A DNA stretch of 64,000 nucleotides from Paraburkholderia saeva (GTDB lineage: Bacteria; Pseudomonadota; Gammaproteobacteria; Burkholderiales; Burkholderiaceae), in contig NZ_CAJQZC010000003.1 of assembly GCF_907164555.1 (NCBI RefSeq), positions 558,001 to 622,000 of the forward strand. Reading direction: 5' to 3'. Both the position numbers and the translations under genes were made by a program. The notes below the pieces were generated by a model. It worked only from the letters and a program-made list of their open reading frames with translations, was not told the DNA's origin and did no database searches. Below, piece by piece: positions 8,509 to 17,337 of the stretch. How positions within the stretch are numbered: position 1 is the first letter of the stretch; each line of letters begins with the position of its first letter.

Positions 8509-8791
8509 GGAGAAGGGAGTGAGGGCATGCGCGGCTATGTTACGCAAGTTTCCCGGGCCGGCCTACATGGGGTTGACGCGGGGCTGGGGCCGGATGGGCA
8601 GGCTTCACGCCGGTCAGGGTTTTTCCCCGGCGCATAAGGTCAGCCGAATCGCGGAGGCGGGAATCGTGGTTTGACCGCGGGTTTGACCACATTACGCCTG
8701 CATTTTCAAAGGTGACGTTGCAAAGGCCATTGCCAGATGTCGGTCGCGGTATAGTCATTGTTTCCATACTGCGATCACTTTTGCGACTCAC

Positions 8792-9724
8792 ATGAAAAAC
8801 ACGCTGCAGGTGCTGATGTCGAGGCTGCGCATGAAGCAGCTTCAGCTGCTCATCGCGCTCGATGACCACAAGTCGCTGCACAAGGCGGCGAGTGCGATGT
8901 CGATGACGCAGTCGGCGGCGAGCAAAGCCTTGCACGAACTGGAGTCGATGCTCGAAGCACCGCTCTTCGAGCGTGCGAAAAGCGGTCTGATCGTGAACCA
9001 GTTCGGTCACTGCGTGATCCGCTATGCACGGCTCGTCGCGACGGATCTGACCGCGCTGTGCGACGACATGGCCGAGATCCGCTCGGGACGGGGCGGCCGG
9101 CTCGCGATCGGTTCGATCATGGGCGCGATTCCCGATGTCGTCGCGCCTGTTCTGGACGAGCTGCACGCGAGCCTGCCGAATCTGTCCGTGGAAATCGTCG
9201 AGGATACGAGCGCGCGCATGCTGATGCTGCTCGACGATGGCCGGCTCGATCTCGTTATCGGCCGTTCCACCGTGAGCGATGAGCCTTCGCGCTATCACTA
9301 TCAATCGCTCGGCGACGAACCGCTTTCGGTCGTGGTTGGCTACGATCATCCGCGCGTTGCAAAGGAGATCGGCCTGCAGGCGCTGGCTGGCTACCGCTGG
9401 ATCACGTATCCGGGCCACATGCCGTTGCATGCGTTGCTGGAGCGCGAACTGGACCTCGCTGGAATCAGCATGCCCGCGAATCCGATATCGACGGCATCGA
9501 CGTTCGTGACCGTCACGTTGCTTCAGCAAAGCACCGATCTGGTTGCGCTGCTGCCCACCGATATCGCCGAACGCTTCGCGCGTCAAAAAATGGTGCGCAT
9601 TCTGCCGGTTGCGTTGAAATCGCCTTCGCCGACGTTTGGCATCGTCACGCGTAAAGGCGGCGTGCTTTCGTCGCCCGCGCAGCAGTTCATTCAGCGTTTG
9701 CGCAAGCTCGAACGCGTGCGTTGA
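8792..9724 (+). CDS. LysR family transcriptional regulator
   Basis: A 310-aa LysR protein. The N-terminal winged helix-turn-helix covers about residues 10-70 (MKQLQLLIALDDHKSLHKAA, SMTQSAASKALHELE). The effector-binding domain follows, with LAIGSIMGAIPDVVAPVL and LDLVIGRSTVSDEP. It resembles GbpR-like regulators of sugar uptake, which would suit the neighbouring galactoside operon, but a LacI regulator already sits closer to that operon. Its 3' end overlaps the convergent lacI-type gene by 34 bp. Confidence 0.86.
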   Translation: MKNTLQVLMSRLRMKQLQLLIALDDHKSLHKAASAMSMTQSAASKALHELESMLEAPLFERAKSGLIVNQFGHCVIRYARLVATDLTALCDDMAEIRSGRGGRLAIGSIMGAIPDVVAPVLDELHASLPNLSVEIVEDTSARMLMLLDDGRLDLVIGRSTVSDEPSRYHYQSLGDEPLSVVVGYDHPRVAKEIGLQALAGYRWITYPGHMPLHALLERELDLAGISMPANPISTASTFVTVTLLQQSTDLVALLPTDIAERFARQKMVRILPVALKSPSPTFGIVTRKGGVLSSPAQQFIQRLRKLERVR

Positions 9725-10779
9725 TCCCGCGTGCGGGGCGGCGCGGTAGAGGCGCGCGGCACCATCACCGGTGCCGACGTGACCCGCATCGGCGTGCCCG
9801 GGTTGCCGCGTGACGCGCGCGGCGCACGGTCGATCAGTTCGCGCAACAGGTCGACCGCCATGCGTGCGGCTTCTTCCGTCGGCACGGCGACAGTCGAGAG
9901 CGCGGGGCGCGATTCGCGCGCAAGCTGAATATCGGTGATGCCGACCACGGAAAGGTCGTCGGGCACTGAGAGGCCCATGTCGGCCGCTGCGTGCATTGCG
10001 CCCAGCGCGGGCAGATCGTTTGTGGCGTACAGCGCAGTGACATCGGGATGTGCCTTGAGCAGGCGCCGCGCCGCATCATATCCGCCGCGTATCGTGTCCG
10101 ACTCGCAGATGAATTCCGCCACGATTTGAGCGTCATCTGCAGCGCTGAAGCGTTCGACGAAACCATCACGGCGTGCGCCATGAATGCCAAATGGCGCGCC
10201 GTCGTCGTGCGTGCTCCGGCTGCCCACGAGCGCGCCCACACGCGTGTGTCCGAGGTCGAGCAGATGTTGCGCTGCGAGTGCGCCAGCGAGCCTGAAATCG
10301 ACGGCCACGCAGGGCAACCCGGGCGGATCGTCGGGACGTTCCCACATGCACAGCACGACGGGTGTGCCGCGTTCGGCGGTGGCGCGCAGGTCGTCGAACA
10401 CAAGCTCGGCGTTGGTCACCAGTACGCCTTCCGAAAGCGTGCCGGCGATCTGTTCGAGGTACGCGCGGCCCGTCTCCTGATCGTCGTTTGTGTTGCAGAC
10501 AATCAGAAAGTGGCCGCTCGTGCGCGCCGCGCGCTCCGCGGCAAGGGTAAATTCCGGGTAGAAGGGATTGGCGATGCTCGATACCATCAGCGCGAACGTG
10601 GGGGCGCGGCCTTCCGCCAGCGCGCGCGCCGCGAGGTGAGGGCGATAGCCGAGTTCCTTGACCGCATGCAATACGCGTTCACGTGTCGCGGCGCCCACGC
10701 GTCCGCGGTTGCGCAATACATTGGAGACCGTCGCGGGCGTGACGCCCGCGCGTGCGGCAACTTCATTCAGCGTAGTCAT
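9691..10779 (-). CDS. LacI family transcriptional repressor of the galactoside operon
   Basis: A 362-aa LacI/GalR protein. MTTLNEVAARAGVTPATVSN is the N-terminal helix-turn-helix and LAARALAEGRAPTFALM the hinge. The periplasmic-binding-protein-like core contains ADMGLSVPDDLSVVGI. It is divergent from the operon of ABC ATPase, beta-galactosidase, binding protein and permeases. The palindrome TTAAGCGCTTAA between them, with the central CG typical of LacI operators, is the probable binding site. The C-terminus is a low-complexity Arg/Pro/Thr-rich tail that overlaps the LysR gene. ATG 10779 starts the conserved domain, although the frame is open further upstream. Confidence 0.9.
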   Translation of the reverse strand: MTTLNEVAARAGVTPATVSNVLRNRGRVGAATRERVLHAVKELGYRPHLAARALAEGRAPTFALMVSSIANPFYPEFTLAAERAARTSGHFLIVCNTNDDQETGRAYLEQIAGTLSEGVLVTNAELVFDDLRATAERGTPVVLCMWERPDDPPGLPCVAVDFRLAGALAAQHLLDLGHTRVGALVGSRSTHDDGAPFGIHGARRDGFVERFSAADDAQIVAEFICESDTIRGGYDAARRLLKAHPDVTALYATNDLPALGAMHAAADMGLSVPDDLSVVGITDIQLARESRPALSTVAVPTEEAARMAVDLLRELIDRAPRASRGNPGTPMRVTSAPVMVPRASTAPPRTRDQRTRSSLRKR

Positions 10780-10889
10780 CGACGTTGACGCTCTAGCATG
10801 TGGGATGGCATCCTGACATTTGCAACAACGGCAGGGAACGCGATAGAGTCGTTGAAACAGAACATACCGGAGACAGCGCAAGATCAGGC

Positions 10890-10904
10890 GATTGGATACC
10901 AATC
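10890..10904. promoter_or_regulatory. Perfect inverted repeat GATTGG-ATA-CCAATC
   Basis: A 6-bp perfect inverted repeat with a 3-bp centre, 86 bases upstream of the ABC ATPase start. It differs in sequence from the LacI-type palindrome 21 bases downstream, so it may bind another regulator, such as the nearby LysR protein. This is inferred from symmetry and position only. Confidence 0.35.
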
Positions 10905-10925
10905 GTCTTTTTCTCTGCCGCTTGA

Positions 10926-10937
10926 TTAAGCGCTTAA
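10926..10937. promoter_or_regulatory. LacI-type operator TTAAGCGCTTAA
   Basis: A perfect 12-bp palindrome with a CG centre, the usual architecture of LacI-family operators. It lies 39 bases before the first structural gene of the galactoside operon and 146 bases from the start of the divergent lacI-type gene. It probably serves for repression of the operon and perhaps autoregulation. Confidence 0.6.
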
Positions 10938-10975
10938 CCTCCTGTTGTGACGCATTAGAACATGGAGGCAAGGCA

Positions 10976-12139
10976 ATGGCCAGCATCTCGTTGAAAGCAG
11001 TGCACAAAGCGTACGGCGACCACGCGCCGGTGATTCGCGGCGTGGACCTGGAGATTGGCGAAAACGAATTCTGCGTGTTCCTCGGGCCATCGGGCTGCGG
11101 CAAGTCGACATTGCTGCGCATGATCGCCGGCCTGGAAGACGTGACCGATGGCGATCTGTACATCGGCGGAAGGATCATGAACGAGGTGCCCGCTGCGGAA
11201 CGCGGCGTCGCGATGGTGTTCCAGAGCTATGCGCTGTTTCCGCACATGAGCGTCTACGAGAACATGGCGTTTGGCCTCAAGCTCGCGAAAAAGCCGAAAG
11301 ACGAAATCGACCGCAGGGTGAAGGAAGCCGCGCGTGTGCTGCAACTCGAAGCGCTACTCGATCGAAAGCCGCGCGCGCTTTCCGGTGGCCAGCGTCAGCG
11401 TGTTGCGATTGGCCGCGCCATCGTGCGTGAACCGGGTGTCTTTCTCTTCGACGAGCCGCTGTCGAATCTCGACGCGACGCTGCGCGGCCAGACACGTATC
11501 GAGATCGCGCGCCTGCACAAGCAGTTCGCAAAGGCGAGCGTGGTGTATGTGACGCACGACCAGATCGAAGCGATGACGCTGGCGGACCGCATCGTGCTGC
11601 TGCATGCGGGCAAGGACACGGAGCGCTACGGCAGCATCGCGCAGGTCGGCACGCCGCTCGAGTTGTATCACCGGCCAAAGAGCCGTTTTGTAGCGGGCTT
11701 CATCGGCTCCCCGCGCATGAATTTTCTGCCGGCGACGGTTGCGTCGATCAACGCCCAATCCGTACAGATCACGCTTGCGCACACGGGCGAATCGCTCGAT
11801 GTGCCTGTCGTGGCGGACACGCTGACGGTCGGGCAGGCCGTCACGCTCGGCATCCGTCCCGAGCATCTCGAAGTGAACACCGTTGCGGGCGCAACTTCGC
11901 AAACCATTCAACGCAGTGTCACGCTGATCGAACAGCTCGGCGAGCACAGCTATCTGCATCTCGATCAAACCGGCACCGATGCGCTGATTGCCAAGGCGCC
12001 GGGCGACATCAAGGCGCGCGCGGGTGAGCGTCTGACGCTCAACGTGCCCGCTCTCTCGTGTCATCTCTTCACTGAGGACGGCTTCGCACTGCCGCATCGT
12101 GCGCCCGCCTCGAATCATCCCATTACTCAGGTTGCGTAG
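10976..12139 (+). CDS. Sugar ABC transporter ATP-binding protein (MalK/UgpC/LacK-like)
   Basis: A 387-aa ATPase of the carbohydrate uptake type-1 class, which energises import by the two permeases at 15.5-17.3 kb. Walker A is GPSGCGKST, the signature is LSGGQRQRVAIGRAIV and Walker B is VFLFDEPLSNLD. The C-terminal 140 residues form the MalK-type TOBE/regulatory domain (LGIRPEHLEV). GGAGG lies 7 bases before ATG 10976. It is first in the operon and only 9 bases from the beta-galactosidase gene. Confidence 0.92.
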   Translation: MASISLKAVHKAYGDHAPVIRGVDLEIGENEFCVFLGPSGCGKSTLLRMIAGLEDVTDGDLYIGGRIMNEVPAAERGVAMVFQSYALFPHMSVYENMAFGLKLAKKPKDEIDRRVKEAARVLQLEALLDRKPRALSGGQRQRVAIGRAIVREPGVFLFDEPLSNLDATLRGQTRIEIARLHKQFAKASVVYVTHDQIEAMTLADRIVLLHAGKDTERYGSIAQVGTPLELYHRPKSRFVAGFIGSPRMNFLPATVASINAQSVQITLAHTGESLDVPVVADTLTVGQAVTLGIRPEHLEVNTVAGATSQTIQRSVTLIEQLGEHSYLHLDQTGTDALIAKAPGDIKARAGERLTLNVPALSCHLFTEDGFALPHRAPASNHPITQVA

Positions 12140-12148
12140 GAGCGCCGC

Positions 12149-14110
12149 ATGCATCTAGGAGTCTGCTATTACCCGGAACACTGGTCGTCCGACATGTGGA
12201 GCGACGACGCCCTGCGCATGAAGGCGCTTGGCATCGAGCGCGTGCGCATCGGCGAATTCGCGTGGAGCCGCATCGAGCCGGAACCCGGCGTGTATCAATG
12301 GGACTGGCTCGATCAGGCGATCGACGTGCTCGGCTCGGCTGGCCTCAAGGTCGTCATGTGTACGCCGACTGCCACGCCGCCGAAGTGGCTGATCGACCAG
12401 CATCCCGACATTCTCGCGATCGGCGCGGATGGCCGTCCGCGTGCGTTCGGCTCGCGACGTCACTACGATTTTTCGTCGCCCTCGTATTTCGAGGCGTCGC
12501 GACGCATCTGCGAAGCGGTGGCGCGCCGTTACGGTTCGCACCCGGCTGTCGCGTTCTGGCAGACCGATAACGAATACGGTTGCCATCACACGGTGGTCAG
12601 CTATTCGCCGGCCGCGGCGAAGCGCTTTCGCAGCTGGCTCGCACAGCGCTACGGCACGGTTGATGCACTGAACAAGGCGTGGGGCACGGTGTTCTGGAGC
12701 ATGGAATATCGCAGCTTCGACGAAATCGATCCGCCAGTGGCAACGGTGACCGAAGCGCATCCGTCGCACCGGCTCGACTATCGCCGTTTCGCCTCGGATG
12801 AAGTGGTGCGTTTCAACCGCATGCAGACGGACATCCTGCGCGAGCATTCGCCGGGCCGACCGATCGCGCACAACTTCATGCAGCTCTTTACTGAGTTCGA
12901 TCACTACAAGGTCGCGGCAGATCTCGACATTGCGACGTGGGACAGCTATCCGCTTGGCGCGCTCGAAGAGCAATGGTTCGCGCCGGACATCAAGGCACGC
13001 TACCTGCGTACGGGCCATCCGGATTTTGCGTCGTTCAATCACGATGTCTATCGCGGCATGTCGAAGCAGCCGTTCTGGGTGATGGAGCAGCAGCCGGGCC
13101 CGGTGAACTGGGCGCAGTGGAATCCCGCACCGCTGCCGGGCATGGTGCGCCTGTGGAGCTGGGAAGCGTTTGCGCACGGCGCGGGCTGTGTGTCGTATTT
13201 CCGCTGGCGTCAGGCGCCGTTCGCGCAGGAGCAGATGCACGCCGGGCTCAACACGCCCGACAACCGGCTCGATATGGGGGGCGAAGAGGCCGCACGCGTC
13301 GCAGAAGAAATCCGCAAAGTCGTGTCTGCCGATGGCGAACCGAAGGTGCGCGCGAAGGTTGCGCTGGTCTATGACTACGAGGCGAAGTGGCTGTTCGAGA
13401 TTCATCCGCAGGCCGCGGATTTCCACTATCCGCGTTTTGCGTTCGAGTATTACTCGGCGCTTCGCTCGCTCGGTCTCGATGTCGACGTGATTCCGGCGGA
13501 TGCTGCGTTTGACGGCTACAGCATGATCGTCGTGCCGCCGTTGCCGGTGGTTGCCGATGACTTCGGCGCGAGGCTCGCGGCAAGTGGCGCGCAGGTCGTC
13601 TTCGGGCCGCGTACGGGCTCCAAGACGCGCGATCTGCAGATTCCGGCTAACCTGCCGCCGGGCGCGCTCGCCGATGTGTTGCCGCTGCGCGTCTGGCGTG
13701 TCGATTCGATGCGCCCGAACGTCAATGAGCCGGTCACGAGCGACAACGCCGCGTTGCAGGGCGAGTCGCGTCACTGGCGCGATCTGCTCGAGGTGCCTGC
13801 GAACATGAACGTGCTCGCGCGTTTCGGCGACGGCCATCCGGCAGTTGTGCGACATGGCAAGCTGCATTACTGCGCAAGCCTCTTCGACGACGCGCTCACG
13901 CAGCACATCTTCGCGCAGGTCGCAGCGGCAGCAAAACTTGATGCGGCACCGCTTGCCGACACGATTCGCGTCAGCCGGCGCGGCGCGCTCAAGTACGTTT
14001 TCAACTACGGCGATACCGCTTACACGATCGACAACGTCCGGGCGGACGCTTTCGTGATCGGGTCGTCGTCGGTCGAACCGCAGGGCGTGGCGGTTTATCG
14101 CGCCGCATAA
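12149..14110 (+). CDS. Beta-galactosidase, glycoside hydrolase family 42
   Basis: A 653-aa cytoplasmic enzyme that hydrolyses imported beta-galactosides. The N-terminal TIM barrel opens [12 protein letters not shown]. The acid/base Glu is E142 in TDNEYG and the nucleophile Glu is E313 in VMEQQPG, both in the positions known for the Thermus A4 enzyme. Trimerisation and C-terminal domains follow from about residue 390 ([12 protein letters not shown]). GGAGCGCCGC precedes the ATG. The order ATPase, GH42, binding protein, permease, permease resembles lactose operons of rhizobia and agrobacteria, except that those use other hydrolases. The substrate may be plant beta-galactosides rather than lactose. 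Confidence 0.93.
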   Translation: MHLGVCYYPEHWSSDMWSDDALRMKALGIERVRIGEFAWSRIEPEPGVYQWDWLDQAIDVLGSAGLKVVMCTPTATPPKWLIDQHPDILAIGADGRPRAFGSRRHYDFSSPSYFEASRRICEAVARRYGSHPAVAFWQTDNEYGCHHTVVSYSPAAAKRFRSWLAQRYGTVDALNKAWGTVFWSMEYRSFDEIDPPVATVTEAHPSHRLDYRRFASDEVVRFNRMQTDILREHSPGRPIAHNFMQLFTEFDHYKVAADLDIATWDSYPLGALEEQWFAPDIKARYLRTGHPDFASFNHDVYRGMSKQPFWVMEQQPGPVNWAQWNPAPLPGMVRLWSWEAFAHGAGCVSYFRWRQAPFAQEQMHAGLNTPDNRLDMGGEEAARVAEEIRKVVSADGEPKVRAKVALVYDYEAKWLFEIHPQAADFHYPRFAFEYYSALRSLGLDVDVIPADAAFDGYSMIVVPPLPVVADDFGARLAASGAQVVFGPRTGSKTRDLQIPANLPPGALADVLPLRVWRVDSMRPNVNEPVTSDNAALQGESRHWRDLLEVPANMNVLARFGDGHPAVVRHGKLHYCASLFDDALTQHIFAQVAAAAKLDAAPLADTIRVSRRGALKYVFNYGDTAYTIDNVRADAFVIGSSSVEPQGVAVYRAA

Positions 14111-14137
14111 CGTTCCATCACCCATCAGGAGACAGGT

Positions 14138-15400
14138 ATGACAAGCACGAAAAGTGCGGTACGCAAGGGGCTGATCGGCATTGCGCTGGCTGCCGCCGGT
14201 TTGACGACCGTCGTTGGCAATATCGCGCAGGCCGGCACGCTCGCGGTCAACATCGCGTTCAAGGGCGCGAGCCAGCGGGCGGTGTGGCAATCGGCGATCG
14301 ACGACTTCAGGAAGGCACATCCGGATGTCGACGTGAAGGTGTCGTTCATCGACGAAGAAGCGTACAAGGTTCAATTGCCGGGCTGGCTCTCGACAGTCGC
14401 CCCCGATGTGGTGAACTGGCATGACGGCGAACGGATGGCGTACTACGCACGTCGCGGTCTCCTGGAAGATCTCACCAATGACTGGAACAGGAACAACTGG
14501 AACAGCATGTACGCGTCGACGAAGGAAGCTTCGTCGTACAACGGCAAGCAGTACGCCGCGCCGACCGTGTACTACTCGTGGGGCATGTTCTATCGTAAAG
14601 ACCTGTTCCAGAAGGCCGGTATCGCAGGCGAGCCGAAGACGTGGGATGAATTTCTCGACGCCTGCAAGAAGCTGAAGGCCGCCGGCATCACGCCGGTTGC
14701 TGTGGCCGGGCGCGATGCATGGACGCTCGCCGGCTGGTTCGACTACCTGGACCTGCGCATCAACGGCAACGCGTTCCACCAGAAGCTGATGGCGGGCGAT
14801 GTGGCGTACACCGATCCGCGCGTGAAGAAGGTATACACGACGTGGAAGCAGCTGCTCGATGACAAGGTGTTTATCGACAACTCGCTTTCGTACGATCTGG
14901 ACGCCGCGCAGCCGTTCCTGTTCCAGGGCAAGGCCGCGATGATGCTGATGGGCACGTTCATCACCGGTGGTTTCCCGCCTGACGTGAAGTCGAAGATGGG
15001 CTACTTCCAGTTCCCGATCATCGACGCGAAGGTGCCGACTGCCGAAGACGGTCCGGTCGAATCGCTGCATATTCCGGCGAAAGCGAAGAACAAGGCGGAC
15101 GCGCATACGTTCCTCGCGTTCATGGAAACGCCGGATATCAGTTCGAAGCTCGCGCAGGGTCTGGGTTCGCTGCCGGCTAACAGCAAGTCGCCGGAACCGG
15201 AAGATCCGATCTCGAAGATTGGTTTCCAGATCCTGTCGAATACGAAGGGCGGCATTGCACAGTTCTACGATCGCGACATGACGAAGGAAATGGCCGACGA
15301 AGGCATGAAGGGCATGCAGCAGTTCGTGTCGGATCCGACCAAACTCGACGAGATCCTTGCGCAACTCGAACAGACCCGCAAGCGGATCTACAAGAAGTAA
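14138..15400 (+). CDS. Periplasmic sugar-binding protein of the galactoside ABC importer
   Basis: A 420-aa extracellular solute-binding protein, family 1. It has a Sec signal peptide ending near NIAQAG (residue 31), then the fold start AVNIAFKGASQRAVWQSAID. It contains APTVYYSWGMFYRKDLFQKAGI and TWDEFLDACKKLKAAGITPVAV, typical of multiple-sugar binding proteins. CAGGAGACAGGT is the ribosome site. It sits between the beta-galactosidase and the permeases, and a strong hairpin follows its stop codon. Confidence 0.91.
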   Translation: MTSTKSAVRKGLIGIALAAAGLTTVVGNIAQAGTLAVNIAFKGASQRAVWQSAIDDFRKAHPDVDVKVSFIDEEAYKVQLPGWLSTVAPDVVNWHDGERMAYYARRGLLEDLTNDWNRNNWNSMYASTKEASSYNGKQYAAPTVYYSWGMFYRKDLFQKAGIAGEPKTWDEFLDACKKLKAAGITPVAVAGRDAWTLAGWFDYLDLRINGNAFHQKLMAGDVAYTDPRVKKVYTTWKQLLDDKVFIDNSLSYDLDAAQPFLFQGKAAMMLMGTFITGGFPPDVKSKMGYFQFPIIDAKVPTAEDGPVESLHIPAKAKNKADAHTFLAFMETPDISSKLAQGLGSLPANSKSPEPEDPISKIGFQILSNTKGGIAQFYDRDMTKEMADEGMKGMQQFVSDPTKLDEILAQLEQTRKRIYKK

Positions 15401-15413
15401 GCTGGGTAGCGAA

Positions 15414-15457
15414 CGGTGCCGGCGTGTGCGACGCATTTTTCATGCACGCCGGCACCG
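15414..15457 (+). other. Intercistronic stem-loop after the binding-protein gene
   Basis: CGGTGCCGGCGTG (15414-15426) and CACGCCGGCACCG (15445-15457) form a perfect 13-bp GC-rich stem with an 18-nt loop. It begins 14 bases after the binding-protein stop and ends 33 bases before the first permease. In malE-malF-type operons such structures protect the upstream message and reduce downstream expression, giving excess binding protein over permease. That role is inferred here from position. Confidence 0.75.
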
Positions 15458-15489
15458 CAAAATCGAAGACGCCGTAGAGGTAATCCGTC

Positions 15490-16425
15490 ATGAAAACTGT
15501 CCAGACCCATCGGGTGGACGTCGATGTGCCGCGGGTCGTGACGCCGCGTCGCGCGAAACCGCGCCGCGCATCGCCGAGCGCAAGACAGCAGCGGCGCGCA
15601 GCGTTTATGTTTCTTGCGCCTGCCTGCATCATGGTGGCCATTTATGTCGTGTGGCCGATCATCTCGTCGCTGTCGCTCAGCCTCTACAACTGGGACGGCA
15701 TGACGGAGAAGACGTTTGTCGGTCTCGCGAACTACGTCGAACTGTTTCATGCGCCGACGTTCTATACGGCGCTCAGGAACAACGTGCTGTGGCTCGTTCT
15801 CTTCATGCTTTCGCCGCCGATGGGCCTCGCGATCGCGCTGTACCTGAACCAGGCGGTGCGGGGCATTCGCTTCGTGAAGTCGCTGTTCTTTGCGCCGTTC
15901 GTGCTTTCGGGTGTAGTGGTTGGCCTGATCTTCAGCTGGTTCTATGACCCGACGTTCGGTTTGCTGAAAGTGATTCTCGGGCACGGCATGCCTGTGCTCG
16001 GCGATCCGCGTTACGTGACGTTCGGCATTATCTTCGCCGCGCTGTGGCCTCAGACAGCGTATTGCATGATTCTCTATCTCACGGGTCTCACGTCGCTAAA
16101 CGCCGAGCAGCTCGAAGCCGCGCGCATGGAAGGCGCGAAAGGCTGGGCGATGCTGTGGCATGTGGTGCTGCCGCAACTGCGGCCCACGACGTTCATGGCG
16201 ATCGTGGTCACCGTGATCGGTGCGCTACGCAGTTTCGACCTGATCGCGGTGATGAGCGGCGGCGGTCCGTTCGAAAGCTCGACGGTGCTCGCGTATTACA
16301 TGTATGACCAGGCGATCAAGTATTACCGTCTCGGCTATTCAGCGGCAATCGCGGTGGTCCTGTTCGCGATCGTGCTCGTCTATATCGTCTTCCAGTTGCG
16401 CCGCATGGTGCGCGAAGAGCAGTAA
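15490..16425 (+). CDS. Sugar ABC transporter permease 1 (MalF-like)
   Basis: A 311-aa inner-membrane permease with about six membrane segments. The positively charged N-terminus (RRAKPRRASPSARQQRRAAFM) stays in the cytoplasm. The binding-protein-dependent transport motif is EAARMEGAKGWAMLWHVVLP, where the ATPase docks. It is the partner of the next permease and of the ATPase at 10976. Confidence 0.91.
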   Translation: MKTVQTHRVDVDVPRVVTPRRAKPRRASPSARQQRRAAFMFLAPACIMVAIYVVWPIISSLSLSLYNWDGMTEKTFVGLANYVELFHAPTFYTALRNNVLWLVLFMLSPPMGLAIALYLNQAVRGIRFVKSLFFAPFVLSGVVVGLIFSWFYDPTFGLLKVILGHGMPVLGDPRYVTFGIIFAALWPQTAYCMILYLTGLTSLNAEQLEAARMEGAKGWAMLWHVVLPQLRPTTFMAIVVTVIGALRSFDLIAVMSGGGPFESSTVLAYYMYDQAIKYYRLGYSAAIAVVLFAIVLVYIVFQLRRMVREEQ

Positions 16426-16436
16426 AGGAGATCGCC

Positions 16437-17288
16437 ATGTATCCGCTTCCCGTTGAAAAATGGAAACCGGCCAATCGGGTGCTTTACAAGATGTCGTTGC
16501 CCGTTGCGCTCATCATCTGGCTGTTGCCGATGATTGCCGTGCTCATCACATCGGTGCGCTCGACCGACGAACTCTCGCGAGGTAACTACTGGGGCTGGCC
16601 GGAACACATCACACTGCTCGCGAACTATCGCGAGGCGCTGACCGCTTCGCCGATGCTGCATTACTTCTGGAACAGCGTGCTGATTACCGTGCCCGCGGTG
16701 GCCGGTTCGATCGCGCTCGCTTCGATGGCCGGATTTGCGCTCGCCGTCTACCGCTTTCGCGGCAACATGTTGCTGTTCGGCACGTTCGTCGCGGGCAATT
16801 TCGTGCCGATCCAGATCCTCATGATTCCGGTGCGCGATCTGACTTTGCAACTGGGTTTGTTCAATACGGTCAGTTCGCTGATCCTCTTTCACATCGCGTT
16901 TCAGACAGGCTTTTGCGCGCTGTTCCTGCGTAACTTCATCAAGCAGTTACCATTCGAACTCGTGGAAGCAGCACGAATCGAAGGGGCCGGCGAGTGGACG
17001 GTGTTCTTCCGGATCGTGCTGCCGCTGATCCGTCCGGCGCTCGCGGCGCTCGGTATTCTCGTCTTTACGTTTGTCTGGAACGACTATTTCTGGGCGCTGT
17101 GCCTGACGCAGGGCGACGATGCTGCACCGATCACCGTCGGCGTGGCGGCGCTCAAGGGGCAGTGGACGACAGCATGGAATCTCGTGTCGGCAGGTTCGAT
17201 CCTCGCGGCATTGCCTTCCGTGGCGATGTTCTTTGCCATGCAACGGCAGTTCGTCGCCGGGTTGACGTTTGGCGCGACGAAGGGCTGA
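16437..17288 (+). CDS. Sugar ABC transporter permease 2 (MalG-like)
   Basis: A 283-aa permease, last gene of the galactoside operon, 11 bases after permease 1. The ATPase-docking loop is EAARIEGAGEWTVFFRIVLP. About six membrane segments are visible, ending with FAMQRQFVAGLTFGATKG, the typical MalG C-terminus. AAAGGAGATCGCC precedes the ATG. It is convergent with the ROK gene. Confidence 0.91.
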   Translation: MYPLPVEKWKPANRVLYKMSLPVALIIWLLPMIAVLITSVRSTDELSRGNYWGWPEHITLLANYREALTASPMLHYFWNSVLITVPAVAGSIALASMAGFALAVYRFRGNMLLFGTFVAGNFVPIQILMIPVRDLTLQLGLFNTVSSLILFHIAFQTGFCALFLRNFIKQLPFELVEAARIEGAGEWTVFFRIVLPLIRPALAALGILVFTFVWNDYFWALCLTQGDDAAPITVGVAALKGQWTTAWNLVSAGSILAALPSVAMFFAMQRQFVAGLTFGATKG

Positions 17289-17314
17289 TATCCGCCGATC
17301 AACAACCGCGCAGG

Positions 17315-17337
17315 GAAGCCGGCTACAGGCCGACTTC
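17315..17337. terminator. Possible bidirectional hairpin between convergent operons
   Basis: GAAGCCGGC and GCCGACTTC flank a 5-base loop (TACAG) and pair with one mismatch. It lies between the last permease gene and the end of the ROK gene, overlapping the ROK stop codon. There is no T run, so it is a weak candidate. Confidence 0.3.

Noticed and set aside
12155..15436. 1093-codon minus-strand open frame opposite the beta-galactosidase and binding-protein genes
   Set aside because: It spans two well-identified plus-strand genes and the hairpin between them. Composition is Arg/His-rich shadow sequence without motifs.
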